Positions 35,107-43,301 are shown, counted from the stretch's first letter. The stretch is DNA of 64,000 bases from Clostridiales bacterium (GCA_014799665.1 JAAVHP010000010.1:1-64000); one strand, 5' to 3'. The notes: generated by a model not told the origin, from the letters alone. Program-made: numbers and translations.

Positions 35107-36009
35107 ATGAACGCAATAGAAATAAGAAACCTATCCAAAAGCTTCCGCGGAATGTACGCAGTGGATAATCTCGATATGACAGTTCCCGTAGGCAGTATAT
35201 ACGGCTTTATCGGCGAGAACGGCTCGGGCAAGTCCACTACCGAAAAGCTTATCTGCGGGCACCTCGTTCCCGACGGCGGCGAGATAAAGCTGTTCGGCAA
35301 GGACTATACCGACGCAGGCGTTCGCGCCAAGGTGGGTGCGCTTATAGAGAGCGCGGGGTGCTTCCCCAATTCGAGCGTATGGGCGAACCTCATGATGCAA
35401 GCGCTCAATCTCGGAATAGTAAACCGCGCCGAAGAAATCAACCGCGTACTTAAAATCGTGCGTATGGAAGACAACGCCAAGATCAAGTTCAAGAGCTGCT
35501 CGCTCGGCATGAAACAGCGTATCGGCATCGCAATGGCGCTTCTCGGCGACCCTGCCCTGCTCATTCTCGACGAGCCTATAAACGGCTTGGATACCGACGG
35601 TATGCGCATCATGCGCGACATTCTCGTCGACATTACGCAAAACCTCGGTTGCACCGTTCTCATCTCGTCGCATATCCTCGGCGAGCTCGAAAAGATAGCC
35701 ACGCACTACGGCATCATCCGTCAAGGCAAAATGATACAAGAGCTATCCGCCGCCGAAATGGACGCACGCTCCCGTACGTTCGTATCGATAAAGACGAGGG
35801 ATATGCCGAGCGCGGCGACGATGCTCAAAAGCAGCTTTACGGACGTTCGGTGCGAGGACGGATATATCCGCGTTTACGACGTTGACTATACCGAGCAAAT
35901 AGTCAAGCGCCTTTTGGATAAGGGGCACGCCGTGACCGAGATAACGAAGAACAAGGTCGGGCTCGAAGAATACTATATCGAGCTTATGAGCAAAAAGGAG
36001 GAGGCTTAA
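35107..36009 (+). CDS. ABC transporter ATP-binding protein (copy 1)
   Basis: 300 residues. Walker A GENGSGKST near residue 36, signature CSLGMKQRIGIAMAL near 133, Walker B LLILDEPINGLD near 155, switch His in ISSHILGELE near 188. The layout is that of BcrA/LolD-like exporters used for peptide antibiotic resistance or drug efflux. The signature is LGMKQ rather than LSGGQ, as is usual in the BcrA type. It is followed by its permease two bases after the stop. The first 33 bases are nearly identical to those of copy 2 at 36841. GAGG precedes the ATG. Confidence 0.95.
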   Translation: MNAIEIRNLSKSFRGMYAVDNLDMTVPVGSIYGFIGENGSGKSTTEKLICGHLVPDGGEIKLFGKDYTDAGVRAKVGALIESAGCFPNSSVWANLMMQALNLGIVNRAEEINRVLKIVRMEDNAKIKFKSCSLGMKQRIGIAMALLGDPALLILDEPINGLDTDGMRIMRDILVDITQNLGCTVLISSHILGELEKIATHYGIIRQGKMIQELSAAEMDARSRTFVSIKTRDMPSAATMLKSSFTDVRCEDGYIRVYDVDYTEQIVKRLLDKGHAVTEITKNKVGLEEYYIELMSKKEEA

Positions 36010-36011
36010 CC

Positions 36012-36830
36012 ATGGAAGCGACGCAATTGACCTTCGAACAGCCGAGCTTTTTCAAACGGTTAAAGGGTATGCTCGGCGTGGACTTTTACAGGCTGTTCCA
36101 CACCCCGCTGTTCTATATCTTTTTGGGCATATCCGCTATCATTCCCGCGCTCGTGTCGATGGGCGCAATGGGCGACGACGGCGCGACCGCTTCCCTATTC
36201 ACCAACGCGTGGCAGATAATCGCCGCCGACAGCCCGCTGTACGTAGTAAACAATATCGGCGAGTACGCGAATATGAACATGGTGTTCATCTTCGGCGGCA
36301 TAATGATTTCCATATTCATCGGTCACGACTACAAGAGCGGATACGTCAAACAGCTGTTCACAACCCACCCGAAGAAGCAAGACTACATGATGAGTAAAAG
36401 CCTTCTCGGCGCGTTCTCTATGGCGTGTATGTGCGTGACCTATCTTATCGGCGGGCTCGCTTCGGGCGTGTTTACGGGCTTATCCTTCGCCGTCAACGCA
36501 GACTCGCTTATATGCGCCATACTCGGCAAAATGATCATGAGCCTCGGCTGGGCGAGCCTTTACACGTTTATAAACGTGATCTTCCGCTCCAAGTTCGGTA
36601 TATCGATCGCGCTGTGCTTCATACTCGGCACGGGCATTCCCGTCATAGGCGCGGCGGCGGTCGTGGGCAACTCCCCCGCACTAAATATTTTCCTGTACGG
36701 CTCGTCGGTGTACGCCTGCCTTAGCGCAAACTTCGTATCGGTCATTATCTGTCTTGTCGTTTCGATAGCGTGGGCGGTCATCTACAACGTTCTCGGCTCG
36801 TGGATACTGAATAAGCGCGACTGCTATTAA
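36012..36830 (+). CDS. ABC transporter permease (copy 1)
   Basis: 272 residues with six hydrophobic segments (about 30-50, 88-105, 130-155, 165-185, 195-220, 235-262), an ABC-2 type permease. The motif HDYKSGYVKQLF follows helix 2, where the family has a conserved coupling loop. It pairs with the ATPase directly upstream. Substrate unknown. Confidence 0.9.
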   Translation: MEATQLTFEQPSFFKRLKGMLGVDFYRLFHTPLFYIFLGISAIIPALVSMGAMGDDGATASLFTNAWQIIAADSPLYVVNNIGEYANMNMVFIFGGIMISIFIGHDYKSGYVKQLFTTHPKKQDYMMSKSLLGAFSMACMCVTYLIGGLASGVFTGLSFAVNADSLICAILGKMIMSLGWASLYTFINVIFRSKFGISIALCFILGTGIPVIGAAAVVGNSPALNIFLYGSSVYACLSANFVSVIICLVVSIAWAVIYNVLGSWILNKRDCY

Positions 36831-36840
36831 GAGGTGAAAA

Positions 36841-37740
36841 ATGAACGCAATAGAAATAAGAAATCTATCCAAAAACTTCGGGCAAAAGCAAGCGCTGAAC
36901 GGCTTGAACATGACCGTGCCGGCAGGTTCGATTTACGGCTTTATCGGCGAGAACGGCTCGGGCAAGTCGACTACCGAAAAGCTCGTTTGCGGACTGCTCG
37001 TGCCGAGCGGCGGAGAGATCAAGCTGTTCGGCAAGGACTACCGCGATCCCGACGTGAGAGCGAAAATAGGCGTGCTTATCGAAGCACCGGGGTGCTTTCC
37101 CAATTACAGCGTGTGGAATAACATGATGCTGCAAGCGGCTAACCTCGGCATAAAGAACGCCGAAGAAGAAGTGCGAAAAGTGCTCAAAACTGTGCGCATG
37201 GAAGGCTCGGCTTCCAACAAATTCAAGAACTGCTCGCTCGGCATGAAACAGCGCATAGGCATCGCTTTCGCACTCTTGGGCAGTCCCGCTCTGCTCGTCC
37301 TCGACGAACCCATAAACGGTCTCGACGCCGACGGCATGAGGATAATGCGCGAGGTGTTCGTCGATATAACGACGAACTATAATTGCACGGTAGTCATTTC
37401 GTCGCATATCCTCGGCGAGCTCGAAAAAATAGCAACGCACTACGGCATCGTGCGCGGCGGCAAGATGATAAAGGAAATGACCGCCGAGGAGCTCAACGCC
37501 GATTACCCTACCTTCATCGCGCTCAAAGCAAAGGATACGGCGGCGACGAAAGCTGTTCTCGAACGCAAGTATTCACGTGTCGAAACGGACGAGCAAGAAT
37601 ATATCCGCGTTTACGACAATGCAAAGCCCGAGGATATAGTTTCGTTCCTGTATGGTCAAAATATCATAGTCACCGAAATAAAAACGGACAAAATAAACCT
37701 CGAAGAATACTATATCGACTTAATGAAGGAGGCGCGGTAA
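36841..37740 (+). CDS. ABC transporter ATP-binding protein (copy 2)
   Basis: 299 residues, a clear paralogue of the ATPase at 35107. Walker A GENGSGKST, signature CSLGMKQRIGIAFAL, Walker B LLVLDEPINGLDAD and ISSHILGELE are all present. GAGG precedes the ATG. The stop directly abuts the ATG of its permease (TAAATG). The pair arose by tandem duplication of an ATPase-permease unit; both copies keep all catalytic motifs, so they may form two exporters or one complex with two unlike halves. Confidence 0.95.
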   Translation: MNAIEIRNLSKNFGQKQALNGLNMTVPAGSIYGFIGENGSGKSTTEKLVCGLLVPSGGEIKLFGKDYRDPDVRAKIGVLIEAPGCFPNYSVWNNMMLQAANLGIKNAEEEVRKVLKTVRMEGSASNKFKNCSLGMKQRIGIAFALLGSPALLVLDEPINGLDADGMRIMREVFVDITTNYNCTVVISSHILGELEKIATHYGIVRGGKMIKEMTAEELNADYPTFIALKAKDTAATKAVLERKYSRVETDEQEYIRVYDNAKPEDIVSFLYGQNIIVTEIKTDKINLEEYYIDLMKEAR

Positions 37741-38538
37741 ATGGAAGCAACGTTTGAAAAATCGACCTTTACGAAAAGGCTGAAAACAATGCTCAAAGTT
37801 GACTTTAAGCGAATGTTCACAATGCCGCTCGTGTACATTATGGCAGGCGTGAGTTTGGTCATTCCCATACTCATGCTAGTAATGACTTCCATGATGAGCG
37901 GCACTACGATCGATCCCGCAACGGGCGTGGAAACGACGATAGAAACGTTCACAAACGTTTGGCAATCGATAGGTGCTATGAGCGGCAGCGGCGCGGGCAT
38001 GAGCATGGATATAACGGGAATGTGCAATATCAATCTTATGTACTTCTTGATAGCCGTCCTCGTCTGTCTTTTCGTCGCACAGGATTTCAGGAGCGGCTAC
38101 GCCAAAAACCTGTTCACCGTCCGCGCCAAGAAAAGCGACTACGTAATATCCAAAAGTCTTGTGTGCTACGCAAGCGGCGTGATAATGATACTCGCCTACT
38201 TTATCGGCGCAATGATAGGCGGCGCGATCGCGGGGCTCCCGTTCACCGCCGAAGCGGGCGCAGGCGGGATAATCGCCTGTATGTTCTGCAAGGTGTTCCT
38301 GGTCGCGATATACGTCGGCATTGCTCTTACGTTAGCGACCGTCGCCAAACAAAAGACCTGGCTGTCGATAGTCTGCTCGATCGCCGCGGGCGCGCTGTTA
38401 TTCACCATGCTTCCCATGATCTCCCCGCTCGACGCAAGCGCGCTCAACGTAATAATGTGCCTTGCCGGCGGCATCCTGTTCGCTGCGGGTCTCGGCGCAG
38501 TAAGCAACGTAATACTCAATATGACAAGCTTGGTGTAA
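37741..38538 (+). CDS. ABC transporter permease (copy 2)
   Basis: 265 residues with about six hydrophobic segments, paralogous to the permease at 36012: the FTKRLKTMLKVDFKRMF start and QDFRSGYAKNLF loop correspond. It has a longer loop after helix 1 with a Thr/Glu-rich stretch (ATGVETTIETF), probably outside the cell. Last gene of the cassette; a terminator follows at 38551-38599. Confidence 0.9.
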   Translation: MEATFEKSTFTKRLKTMLKVDFKRMFTMPLVYIMAGVSLVIPILMLVMTSMMSGTTIDPATGVETTIETFTNVWQSIGAMSGSGAGMSMDITGMCNINLMYFLIAVLVCLFVAQDFRSGYAKNLFTVRAKKSDYVISKSLVCYASGVIMILAYFIGAMIGGAIAGLPFTAEAGAGGIIACMFCKVFLVAIYVGIALTLATVAKQKTWLSIVCSIAAGALLFTMLPMISPLDASALNVIMCLAGGILFAAGLGAVSNVILNMTSLV

Positions 38539-38550
38539 ACGGATTAAACC

Positions 38551-38599
38551 AAAAAGCCGATAACGCAATAATCTTGCGCCGTCGGCTTTTTATTTTTTC
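38551..38599 (+). terminator. Intrinsic terminator of the ABC cassette
   Basis: AAAAAGCCGA (38551-38560) pairs with TCGGCTTTTT (38582-38591), followed by more T. Confidence 0.85.
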
Positions 38600-38649
38600 G
38601 AACGGGACAAAATACGAACTTACGTTGTTGTTATTATATGAGGTGCGCT

Positions 38650-39180
38650 ATGAAAATGAAAAAGTATTTAATCATGCCGCTGTTGCTTTACATAGCCCTT
38701 TCCGTCATTGTGGGATGTACGCCTAAAACGGAGTACGACGATTTGGAAATAATCAAAATCGAAACGTCGTGGCACGAAGGGTTCGCACCGTTTTCGGGCG
38801 AATACGTGCGCACATTCGACTTCAAAAACGGGAGCGTTTACGACACCTTGGCAACCGATGCGGATATTTCCGAAATTCTCGAACATACGCCTGGGCTCAC
38901 CGCCGAAGACCTCAATACTCCCAAGCTTGTATCAACGTTCACCGAAGAACAAGCGTCAAAGCTGTATGATAAAATCAAGTCGTTGGGCTTCCTCGCATGG
39001 AAGGACAAATACATTTCCGACGATCAAATATGCGACGGCGGAAGCGAAAGCGTGACCGTATACTTCGCCGACGGCACGGAAAAGCATACGAGAATATATT
39101 TTAAAGATCCCCCGAAGTACGATAAGATCCGCGAAGCCTTCGAGGAGTACCTCGGCGTGAGCTTCTATTCGGGACGGTAA
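38650..39180 (+). CDS. Putative lipoprotein
   Basis: 176 residues. Signal peptide of 20-odd residues with Lys-rich start and lipobox IVGC, so the mature protein should be lipid-anchored outside the membrane. The mature part has no recognisable domain; it contains SVTVYFADGTEKHTRI, which suggests a small beta-rich fold. Start at 38650 is preferred over 38638 because GAGGT lies eight bases before it. It lies outside the integrated element that begins at 39306. Confidence 0.8.
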   Translation: MKMKKYLIMPLLLYIALSVIVGCTPKTEYDDLEIIKIETSWHEGFAPFSGEYVRTFDFKNGSVYDTLATDADISEILEHTPGLTAEDLNTPKLVSTFTEEQASKLYDKIKSLGFLAWKDKYISDDQICDGGSESVTVYFADGTEKHTRIYFKDPPKYDKIREAFEEYLGVSFYSGR

Positions 39181-39260
39181 TATAAAAACAAAAAAAATTT
39201 ATAATTCCTATACCGCTTAGTTAATAATAATTTTCTTCGCCGCGCTACTCACTCATGGAG

Positions 39261-39312
39261 TGCACCACCACAAAACCCCGCTACTATTGTAGCGGGGTTT
39301 TGTGGTGGTGCA
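39261..39312. terminator. Large palindrome: tRNA-Arg terminator separated from its gene by the insertion
   Basis: A perfect 24-base inverted repeat (39261-39284 with 39289-39312, loop TATT) with a GC-rich core flanked by AAAA and TTTT. Joining 39314 to 43165 would place it directly after the 3' end of the tRNA-Arg gene on the minus strand, with TGCACCA of the tRNA forming the outer part of the stem. So it was probably the native terminator of that tRNA before the element inserted. Confidence 0.75.
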
Positions 39313-39418
39313 CCGCTTTGCCGATAAAAAGAACATAGTAATCTACAAGGTAAACAGACGGGAATATTATTGCAGTGTTGACTTGCCGCTGTCGGACTAT
39401 TTGTTATTAGGTAAACAG

Positions 39419-39592
39419 TCAGTCGTGCGGAGTTGACGGCTCACGGCTTGCAAGGGCTGTCATAGCGTTTTTATAGATACGCTTTGACAGCTTTTTTGCT
39501 TGCTCTTTATCGGGCGGCAGTTCGGCGTAAATGTTTTTGTTTTCGTTGTTGAAATAGATAACGCTTATTCCGAGCGGAATTTTCTTTTCCAT
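39419..39592 (-). CDS. Small protein of 57 residues
   Basis: ATG at 39592 with AAGGAG eight bases upstream; the product starts MEKKIPLGISVIYF and ends SREPSTPHD. The sequence has a short beta-like start and a charged helix (DKEQAKKLSKRIYK). I recognise no family. It lies at the left edge of the element and would overlap tail to tail with the recombinase tail predicted for the circular form. Confidence 0.6.
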   Translation of the reverse strand: MEKKIPLGISVIYFNNENKNIYAELPPDKEQAKKLSKRIYKNAMTALASREPSTPHD

Positions 39593-39761
39593 ATTTGATA
39601 CTCCTTAAATTTTTGATAAGCCCACCCATACCCACCCTAAATGGTACAACAAGGCATAAAGAGCATTTTGTCATTTTTTATTAGATAATAGCCGATTTTA
39701 TAATAATCGCCACTAAATGTGTTACACGTTACGGGGTGGCGTGGTAATACTATACGCCACA

Positions 39762-39786
39762 GTGCGGGCGGCTTCGCCGCCCGCAC
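39762..39786. other. GC-rich hairpin with UUCG loop
   Basis: GTGCGGGCGGC and GCCGCCCGCAC around TTC, a perfect 11-base stem. An outer 10-base inverted repeat (TATACGCCAC at 39751-39760, GTGGCGTATA at 39826-39835) surrounds it. It fills the gap between the 57-residue gene and the first zinc-ribbon gene; terminator or recombinase-related structure are both possible. Confidence 0.5.
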
Positions 39787-39850
39787 ATATTGCCGTTTAC
39801 ATCAAAAGTGTGACAGTGTGACATAGTGGCGTATAAAGTAATACTAATAA

Positions 39851-40009
39851 TTATTTATTATCGTTTGCCTTTTGCACGATAACTTTACCGTCTTTTACAG
39901 CTATTAACATTTTGCCCTTACATTTCGGGCAATAGATTTCTATTGTAGAGCCGTCGCCAGCCTTTAATAGTTTATACCCACATTCGGGGCATACAACGTA
40001 ATAAGTCAT
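39851..40009 (-). CDS. Small zinc-ribbon protein (52 residues)
   Basis: The product starts MTYYVVCPECGYKLL and has a second pair CPKC near residue 28: four cysteines placed as in a zinc ribbon. Its ATG overlaps the stop of the upstream gene (ATGA), so it is translationally coupled. Similar mini zinc ribbons accompany conjugative and integrative elements (for example Cys-rich KTR proteins); the KTR residues themselves are absent. Function unknown. Confidence 0.75.
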   Translation of the reverse strand: MTYYVVCPECGYKLLKAGDGSTIEIYCPKCKGKMLIAVKDGKVIVQKANDNK

Positions 40010-40191
40010 TGATGTGTTACCTTTATTTTTGTTGTAACGGTATCATTCCGAATAACGATATGAATATATTCGCCACATTTAGAGCATTTCGTATAGCCCT
40101 CTAAACCGTTCTTTGCTTGTAACAATACACTTTTGCAGTTAGGACAGCAAGCATAAAAGTACGGCACTTTTTCTTTTTTAATTTCGTCCAC
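40006..40191 (-). CDS. Small zinc-ribbon protein (61 residues)
   Basis: Two CxxC pairs, CCPNCKSVLL near residue 16 and KCSKCGEYIHI near 36, after a charged start MDEIKKEKVPYF. It directly follows the DUF3021 gene and overlaps the next zinc-ribbon gene. A nucleic-acid or protein-binding accessory of the element is plausible but not shown. Confidence 0.75.
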   Translation of the reverse strand: MDEIKKEKVPYFYACCPNCKSVLLQAKNGLEGYTKCSKCGEYIHIVIRNDTVTTKIKVTHQ

Positions 40192-40671
40192 TTATTTTTC
40201 TTTTATGTCCTCTTGTTGTATTTCTTGTAAATGCTTATTCATTTTCTTTATTTTTGCTTTGATTGAAAAAAATATGGAGCACCACATAATTACGTATACC
40301 GCAATAAATCCGCCAACGTAACCCAATGCGCCGTATAAGTAATGCGGCATCCAATTCATTATATAGCCTATTCCGAAGAACGGAACGGAAATAATAGCCA
40401 AATGCACTAATGTTTGCTTTAATAAACTCCATTTTTCGATTTCCCAAATCACGGACGAGCCGCCGCCGATAGCACCAATAAGAAGCGAACAAATCATTTG
40501 TACGATTACTGCGGTTGTTTCGTTGCCGCCACACCAATCTATAAGTTCGTGTGGAGCAGGAAAATATTCGCCGTGCCCCATACAAAGCGAAAAAATAATT
40601 GTTATAATTAAACTGACTAATACGCCGATAGGCGCACCCATAAGACTGCGAAATAAAATTTTCTTTTTCAT
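40192..40671 (-). CDS. DUF3021 membrane protein
   Basis: 159 residues with four hydrophobic segments (about 11-31, 50-72, 84-104, 114-136). The N-terminal LMGAPIGVLVSLIITI and its place directly after a LytTR gene fit DUF3021, which is known as the usual membrane partner of stand-alone LytTR regulators; the partner is thought to hold the regulator inactive. Here both are cargo of the integrated element. Confidence 0.88.
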   Translation of the reverse strand: MKKKILFRSLMGAPIGVLVSLIITIIFSLCMGHGEYFPAPHELIDWCGGNETTAVIVQMICSLLIGAIGGGSSVIWEIEKWSLLKQTLVHLAIISVPFFGIGYIMNWMPHYLYGALGYVGGFIAVYVIMWCSIFFSIKAKIKKMNKHLQEIQQEDIKEK

Positions 40672-40680
40672 AGTATCACC

Positions 40681-41121
40681 TCATATACCTAATGTTTTTT
40701 TGATTTTTGTAACGTATCGCCTCGAAACAAAACTAACATTTCCGTTTGACAACGATACGCAAATTGTTCCGACTGTGCTTAAATCGAATTTCTTTGCTTT
40801 TTTAATATTGATTATTTCCGAATTTGAAATACGCACAAAGCCCTTACTACTTAACCTTTCTTCAATTTCATATAAGCGTAAACGTAAGACAAACTCTTTT
40901 TTTTCTGTAACAGCAAATACTTTTCCGACCGCTGCGTATATTCTGACTATATCTGTCGGTTCTAAAATCTGAACGACATCACCGTCAAAACCAACAATTC
41001 CTTGCGGAGCTTCTTCCGATAGGCGTTGCATTAAAGCAGTAATTTCATCCGTCATTTTTTCGGTAATGATTATTACCTTTGTTTCCGAACAGTTTTCGTC
41101 AAGTTTGATTTCAACTTTCAA
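40681..41121 (-). CDS. LytTR-family DNA-binding regulator
   Basis: 146 residues. A ~45-residue N-terminal part is followed by the LytTR domain: IVRIYAAVGKVFAVTEKKEF, the LSSKGFVRISNSEIINIKKAK segment (residues ~95-115), and NVSFVSRRYVTKIKKTLG at the end. The start codon is TTG with AAGGAGG upstream and a promoter at 41161-41189. With DUF3021 it forms a common regulator/anti-regulator pair that often controls its own operon or a transporter. Confidence 0.92.
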   Translation of the reverse strand: MKVEIKLDENCSETKVIIITEKMTDEITALMQRLSEEAPQGIVGFDGDVVQILEPTDIVRIYAAVGKVFAVTEKKEFVLRLRLYEIEERLSSKGFVRISNSEIINIKKAKKFDLSTVGTICVSLSNGNVSFVSRRYVTKIKKTLGI

Positions 41122-41160
41122 ATTAAAACCTCCTTATGTAAAGCGCGCTTTTACGAATAA

Positions 41161-41189
41161 AGTATACTAAATTTATAGATACATTTCAA
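41161..41189 (-). promoter_or_regulatory. Promoter of the LytTR-DUF3021 operon
   Basis: TTGAAA (41184-41189), 17 bases, TATACT (41161-41166) on the minus strand. Confidence 0.75.
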
Positions 41190-41374
41190 TTCTTTTACAA
41201 TAGTCGGTCGATTTGAACATACAAGTGGTATTCGCCAAATAATAGGCGGCAATATTGCTTTTTAGTCGATTACAGTATTAGACATAATTTACTATATAAT
41301 GATAAATTTAGTTGTTCTATTTTTGATAAAATCATTGTGAGCTATTATTTATTTTTCGGTAAGAATTTTATAGT

Positions 41375-41557
41375 TTTTGTGTCGCTTGTGCTTACCGTCT
41401 GGGGACGGAATACGCCGCCTTGCCAAATTGTAAAGGGCGACGATTTATCTCCCGTTAGGCATAAAATCGTCGTCCCCTACGGGGCAAACCCTTGACAATT
41501 TGACTGCGACGGCATTTTTTGCTGGTTAAGACGGTAAGCACCAAAGCGAACACAAAA
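41375..41557. ncRNA. Long nested hairpin upstream of the recombinase
   Basis: An outer stem of about 26 pairs (GTGCTTACCGTCT at 41388-41400 with 41529-41541, extended outward by TTTTGTGTCGCTT with AAGCGAACACAAAA) encloses three more stems: 41424-41431 with 41495-41502, 41438-41446 with 41464-41472, and CCCC/GGGG at 41474-41484. It takes up nearly half of the 480-base gap between the LytTR gene and the recombinase and ends about 45 bases before the recombinase ATG. It could be a leader RNA, recombinase-binding DNA or a MITE; the sequence alone does not decide. The rest of the gap holds the LytTR promoter. Confidence 0.55.
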
Positions 41558-41603
41558 TTTTTAAGCCGCAGTCCACAACGGACGGCGCAAAGGAGCAAAC
41601 ACT

Positions 41604-43280
41604 ATGAAAAACGCAGTAATCTACGCACGTTTTAGCTGTCATGGACAAAACGAACAGTCTATCGAGGGACAATTAGCCGAGTGCCACGCATTTGCACAGC
41701 GGAGCGAATTGCGCATAGTCCACGAGTACATAGACCGCGCTTTGACGGGTACAACGGACAAACGCCCCGAATTTTTACAAATGATTGAGGACAGCAAGCG
41801 CAAAGGCTTTCAGTACGTTATCGTTTACCAGCTTGACCGCTTTGCCCGTAACCGCTACGACAGCGCAACGTACAAAGCAAAGCTGAAAAAGAACGGCGTG
41901 CGCGTGCTATCGGCAAAAGAGAATATCACGGACGACGCGAGCGGTATTTTAATCGAGGGCGTTTTGGAAAGTATGGCGGAATACTATTCGGCGGAGCTAT
42001 CGCAAAAGATAAAACGCGGTATGGCTTTAACCGCGTCAAAGTGCAAGTTTTTCGGCGGGTTTATTCCCTACGGCTACAAGGTGGACGAGAACAAGCATTT
42101 TGCAATAAATGAGGGCACCGCGCCCGTAGTCAAGAAAATGTTTGAAATGCTTGCCAGCGGCTACAATTACGCCGATATTGCGCGCTATTTGAACGGGCGA
42201 GGAATACCGCCAGTGAGGGGCGAAAAGTGGAACAAAAACAGCTTTCACAGCATATTTGCAAACCGCAAATATTTGGGCAAATACATTTATCACGGCGAGG
42301 AAATAGACGGCGGTATGCCGCGCATTATCGACGACAAACTGTTTGACGAGGTGCAAGAGGTGTTGCGGAAATACGCCGCCGCTCCGTCGAGGGGCAAAGC
42401 CGTTGAGGAATACATATTATCGGAAAAATTGATATGCGGCAAGTGCGGCAATAAAATGACGGGTGTAAGCGGTAAAAGCAAGAATAAAGAATTGTATTTT
42501 TATTATGCTTGTAACGGACACGTTAAAGGCAAATGCGACAAAAAAGCCGTCCGCAAACAGTTTATCGAGGACGAGGTTATTGCCGCCATAGTGGGCGAAA
42601 AAGGCATATTAAACGACGAGTATATAGACCTAATCGCCGCCGAAACTTATTTACTGATACAAGCCGAGCGGAACGACAGCGAGATAAAACGGCTTGAAAA
42701 GGTTATTGCGGAAAATCAAGCGGCTATCAATAACTTAATGCAAGCACTAATGCGCGGTAAGATTGCCGACACGATTTTAGCGCAAATCGAAAAGTTAGAG
42801 AACGAGAACGCCGAGCTGAACGCAACTATTGAGAGCGAAAAGGCTTTACAAATCAATTACAGCTATGAAGACATACGCAAGTGGTTATTACATTTCAGAA
42901 CGCTGGACTATTCCAAGAACAAAAACCGCAAAGCCCTTGTCGATACGTTCATTTATAGAGTTGTGCTTTACGACGATAAAATGAAAGTATTATTCCACTT
43001 AAAAGACGGGCAAAAGAACGAGTTGCTTATGAACTTGATTTTCCCCGATTACCCCGACGGCAACGGCGAAAGCGGGAGCGAGGACGAAAACGGCGCAAAA
43101 GAAAAAGAAACCGATAAATCGGTTTCTTTTTCGGGGTGTTCTTATACCCCCGTAATGGTGCACCCAAAGAGACTCGAACTCCCAACCTTCTGGTCCGTAG
43201 CCAGACGCTCTATCCAATTGCGCTATGAGTGCATATTATCTTCAAGCGTATTACCGCTTGCAACAAGTATTATATATTAA
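41604..43280 (+). CDS. Large serine recombinase, C-terminus altered by integration
   Basis: Resolvase domain at residues ~1-150 (VIYARFS with catalytic Ser 11, QLDRFARN, SGILIEGVLESMAEYYS), recombinase domain ~165-260, zinc ribbon with CGKCG and a second Cys pair ~283-315, coiled coil ~350-415. AAGGAG precedes the ATG. In the integrated state the frame runs through the tRNA-Arg gene on the opposite strand and stops at 43280 after 558 residues; the last ~40 residues are antisense tRNA and spacer. In the predicted circle the frame would cross the core into 39315 onward and stop at 39436. It drives integration and excision of the element. Confidence 0.9.
   Translation: MKNAVIYARFSCHGQNEQSIEGQLAECHAFAQRSELRIVHEYIDRALTGTTDKRPEFLQMIEDSKRKGFQYVIVYQLDRFARNRYDSATYKAKLKKNGVRVLSAKENITDDASGILIEGVLESMAEYYSAELSQKIKRGMALTASKCKFFGGFIPYGYKVDENKHFAINEGTAPVVKKMFEMLASGYNYADIARYLNGRGIPPVRGEKWNKNSFHSIFANRKYLGKYIYHGEEIDGGMPRIIDDKLFDEVQEVLRKYAAAPSRGKAVEEYILSEKLICGKCGNKMTGVSGKSKNKELYFYYACNGHVKGKCDKKAVRKQFIEDEVIAAIVGEKGILNDEYIDLIAAETYLLIQAERNDSEIKRLEKVIAENQAAINNLMQALMRGKIADTILAQIEKLENENAELNATIESEKALQINYSYEDIRKWLLHFRTLDYSKNKNRKALVDTFIYRVVLYDDKMKVLFHLKDGQKNELLMNLIFPDYPDGNGESGSEDENGAKEKETDKSVSFSGCSYTPVMVHPKRLELPTFWSVARRSIQLRYECILSSSVLPLATSIIY
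43102..43131. terminator. Bidirectional hairpin inside the recombinase frame, new terminator for tRNA-Arg
   Basis: AAAAAGAAACCGAT (43102-43115) pairs perfectly with ATCGGTTTCTTTTT (43118-43131). On the minus strand it follows the tRNA-Arg 3' end by 24 bases and ends in TTTTTCTTTT. It is inside codons of the recombinase. Confidence 0.65.
43156..43232 (-). tRNA. tRNA-Arg (anticodon ACG)
   Basis: Complete cloverleaf on the minus strand: acceptor GCACUCA pairing with UGGGUGC, anticodon stem UCUGG/CCAGA with loop CUACGGA (ACG, reads CGU/CGC/CGA), T-loop GUUCGAGUC, discriminator A and encoded CCA. The 3' end (43156-43164) is the right attachment core of the integrated element and remains intact. 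Confidence 0.96.
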
Positions 43281-43301
43281 AAGGTTTGTTTTGTCAAGCA
43301 A

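Larger units (their letters stand above)
39306..43164. mobile_element. 3.85-kb integrated element at tRNA-Arg with serine recombinase
   Basis: Bounded by direct repeats TGGTGCACC at 39306-39314 and 43156-43164; the right copy is the 3' end of the tRNA-Arg gene including CCA. Inside are five minus-strand genes (57-residue protein, two zinc-ribbon proteins, DUF3021 membrane protein, LytTR regulator) and a plus-strand large serine recombinase. There are no relaxase, replication or phage genes, so it could move only by site-specific recombination or with help. The boundary is inferred from the repeat, the tRNA and the displaced terminator. Confidence 0.75.

Noticed and set aside
38638..39180. Lipoprotein as part of the integrated element
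   Set aside because: It lies left of the inferred attachment core (39306) and the displaced tRNA terminator (39261-39312).
43157..43277. Genuine recombinase domain at the C-terminus
   Set aside because: These ~40 residues (including HPKRLELPTFWSVARR) are antisense translation of tRNA-Arg and spacer, a known artefact in integrase annotation.
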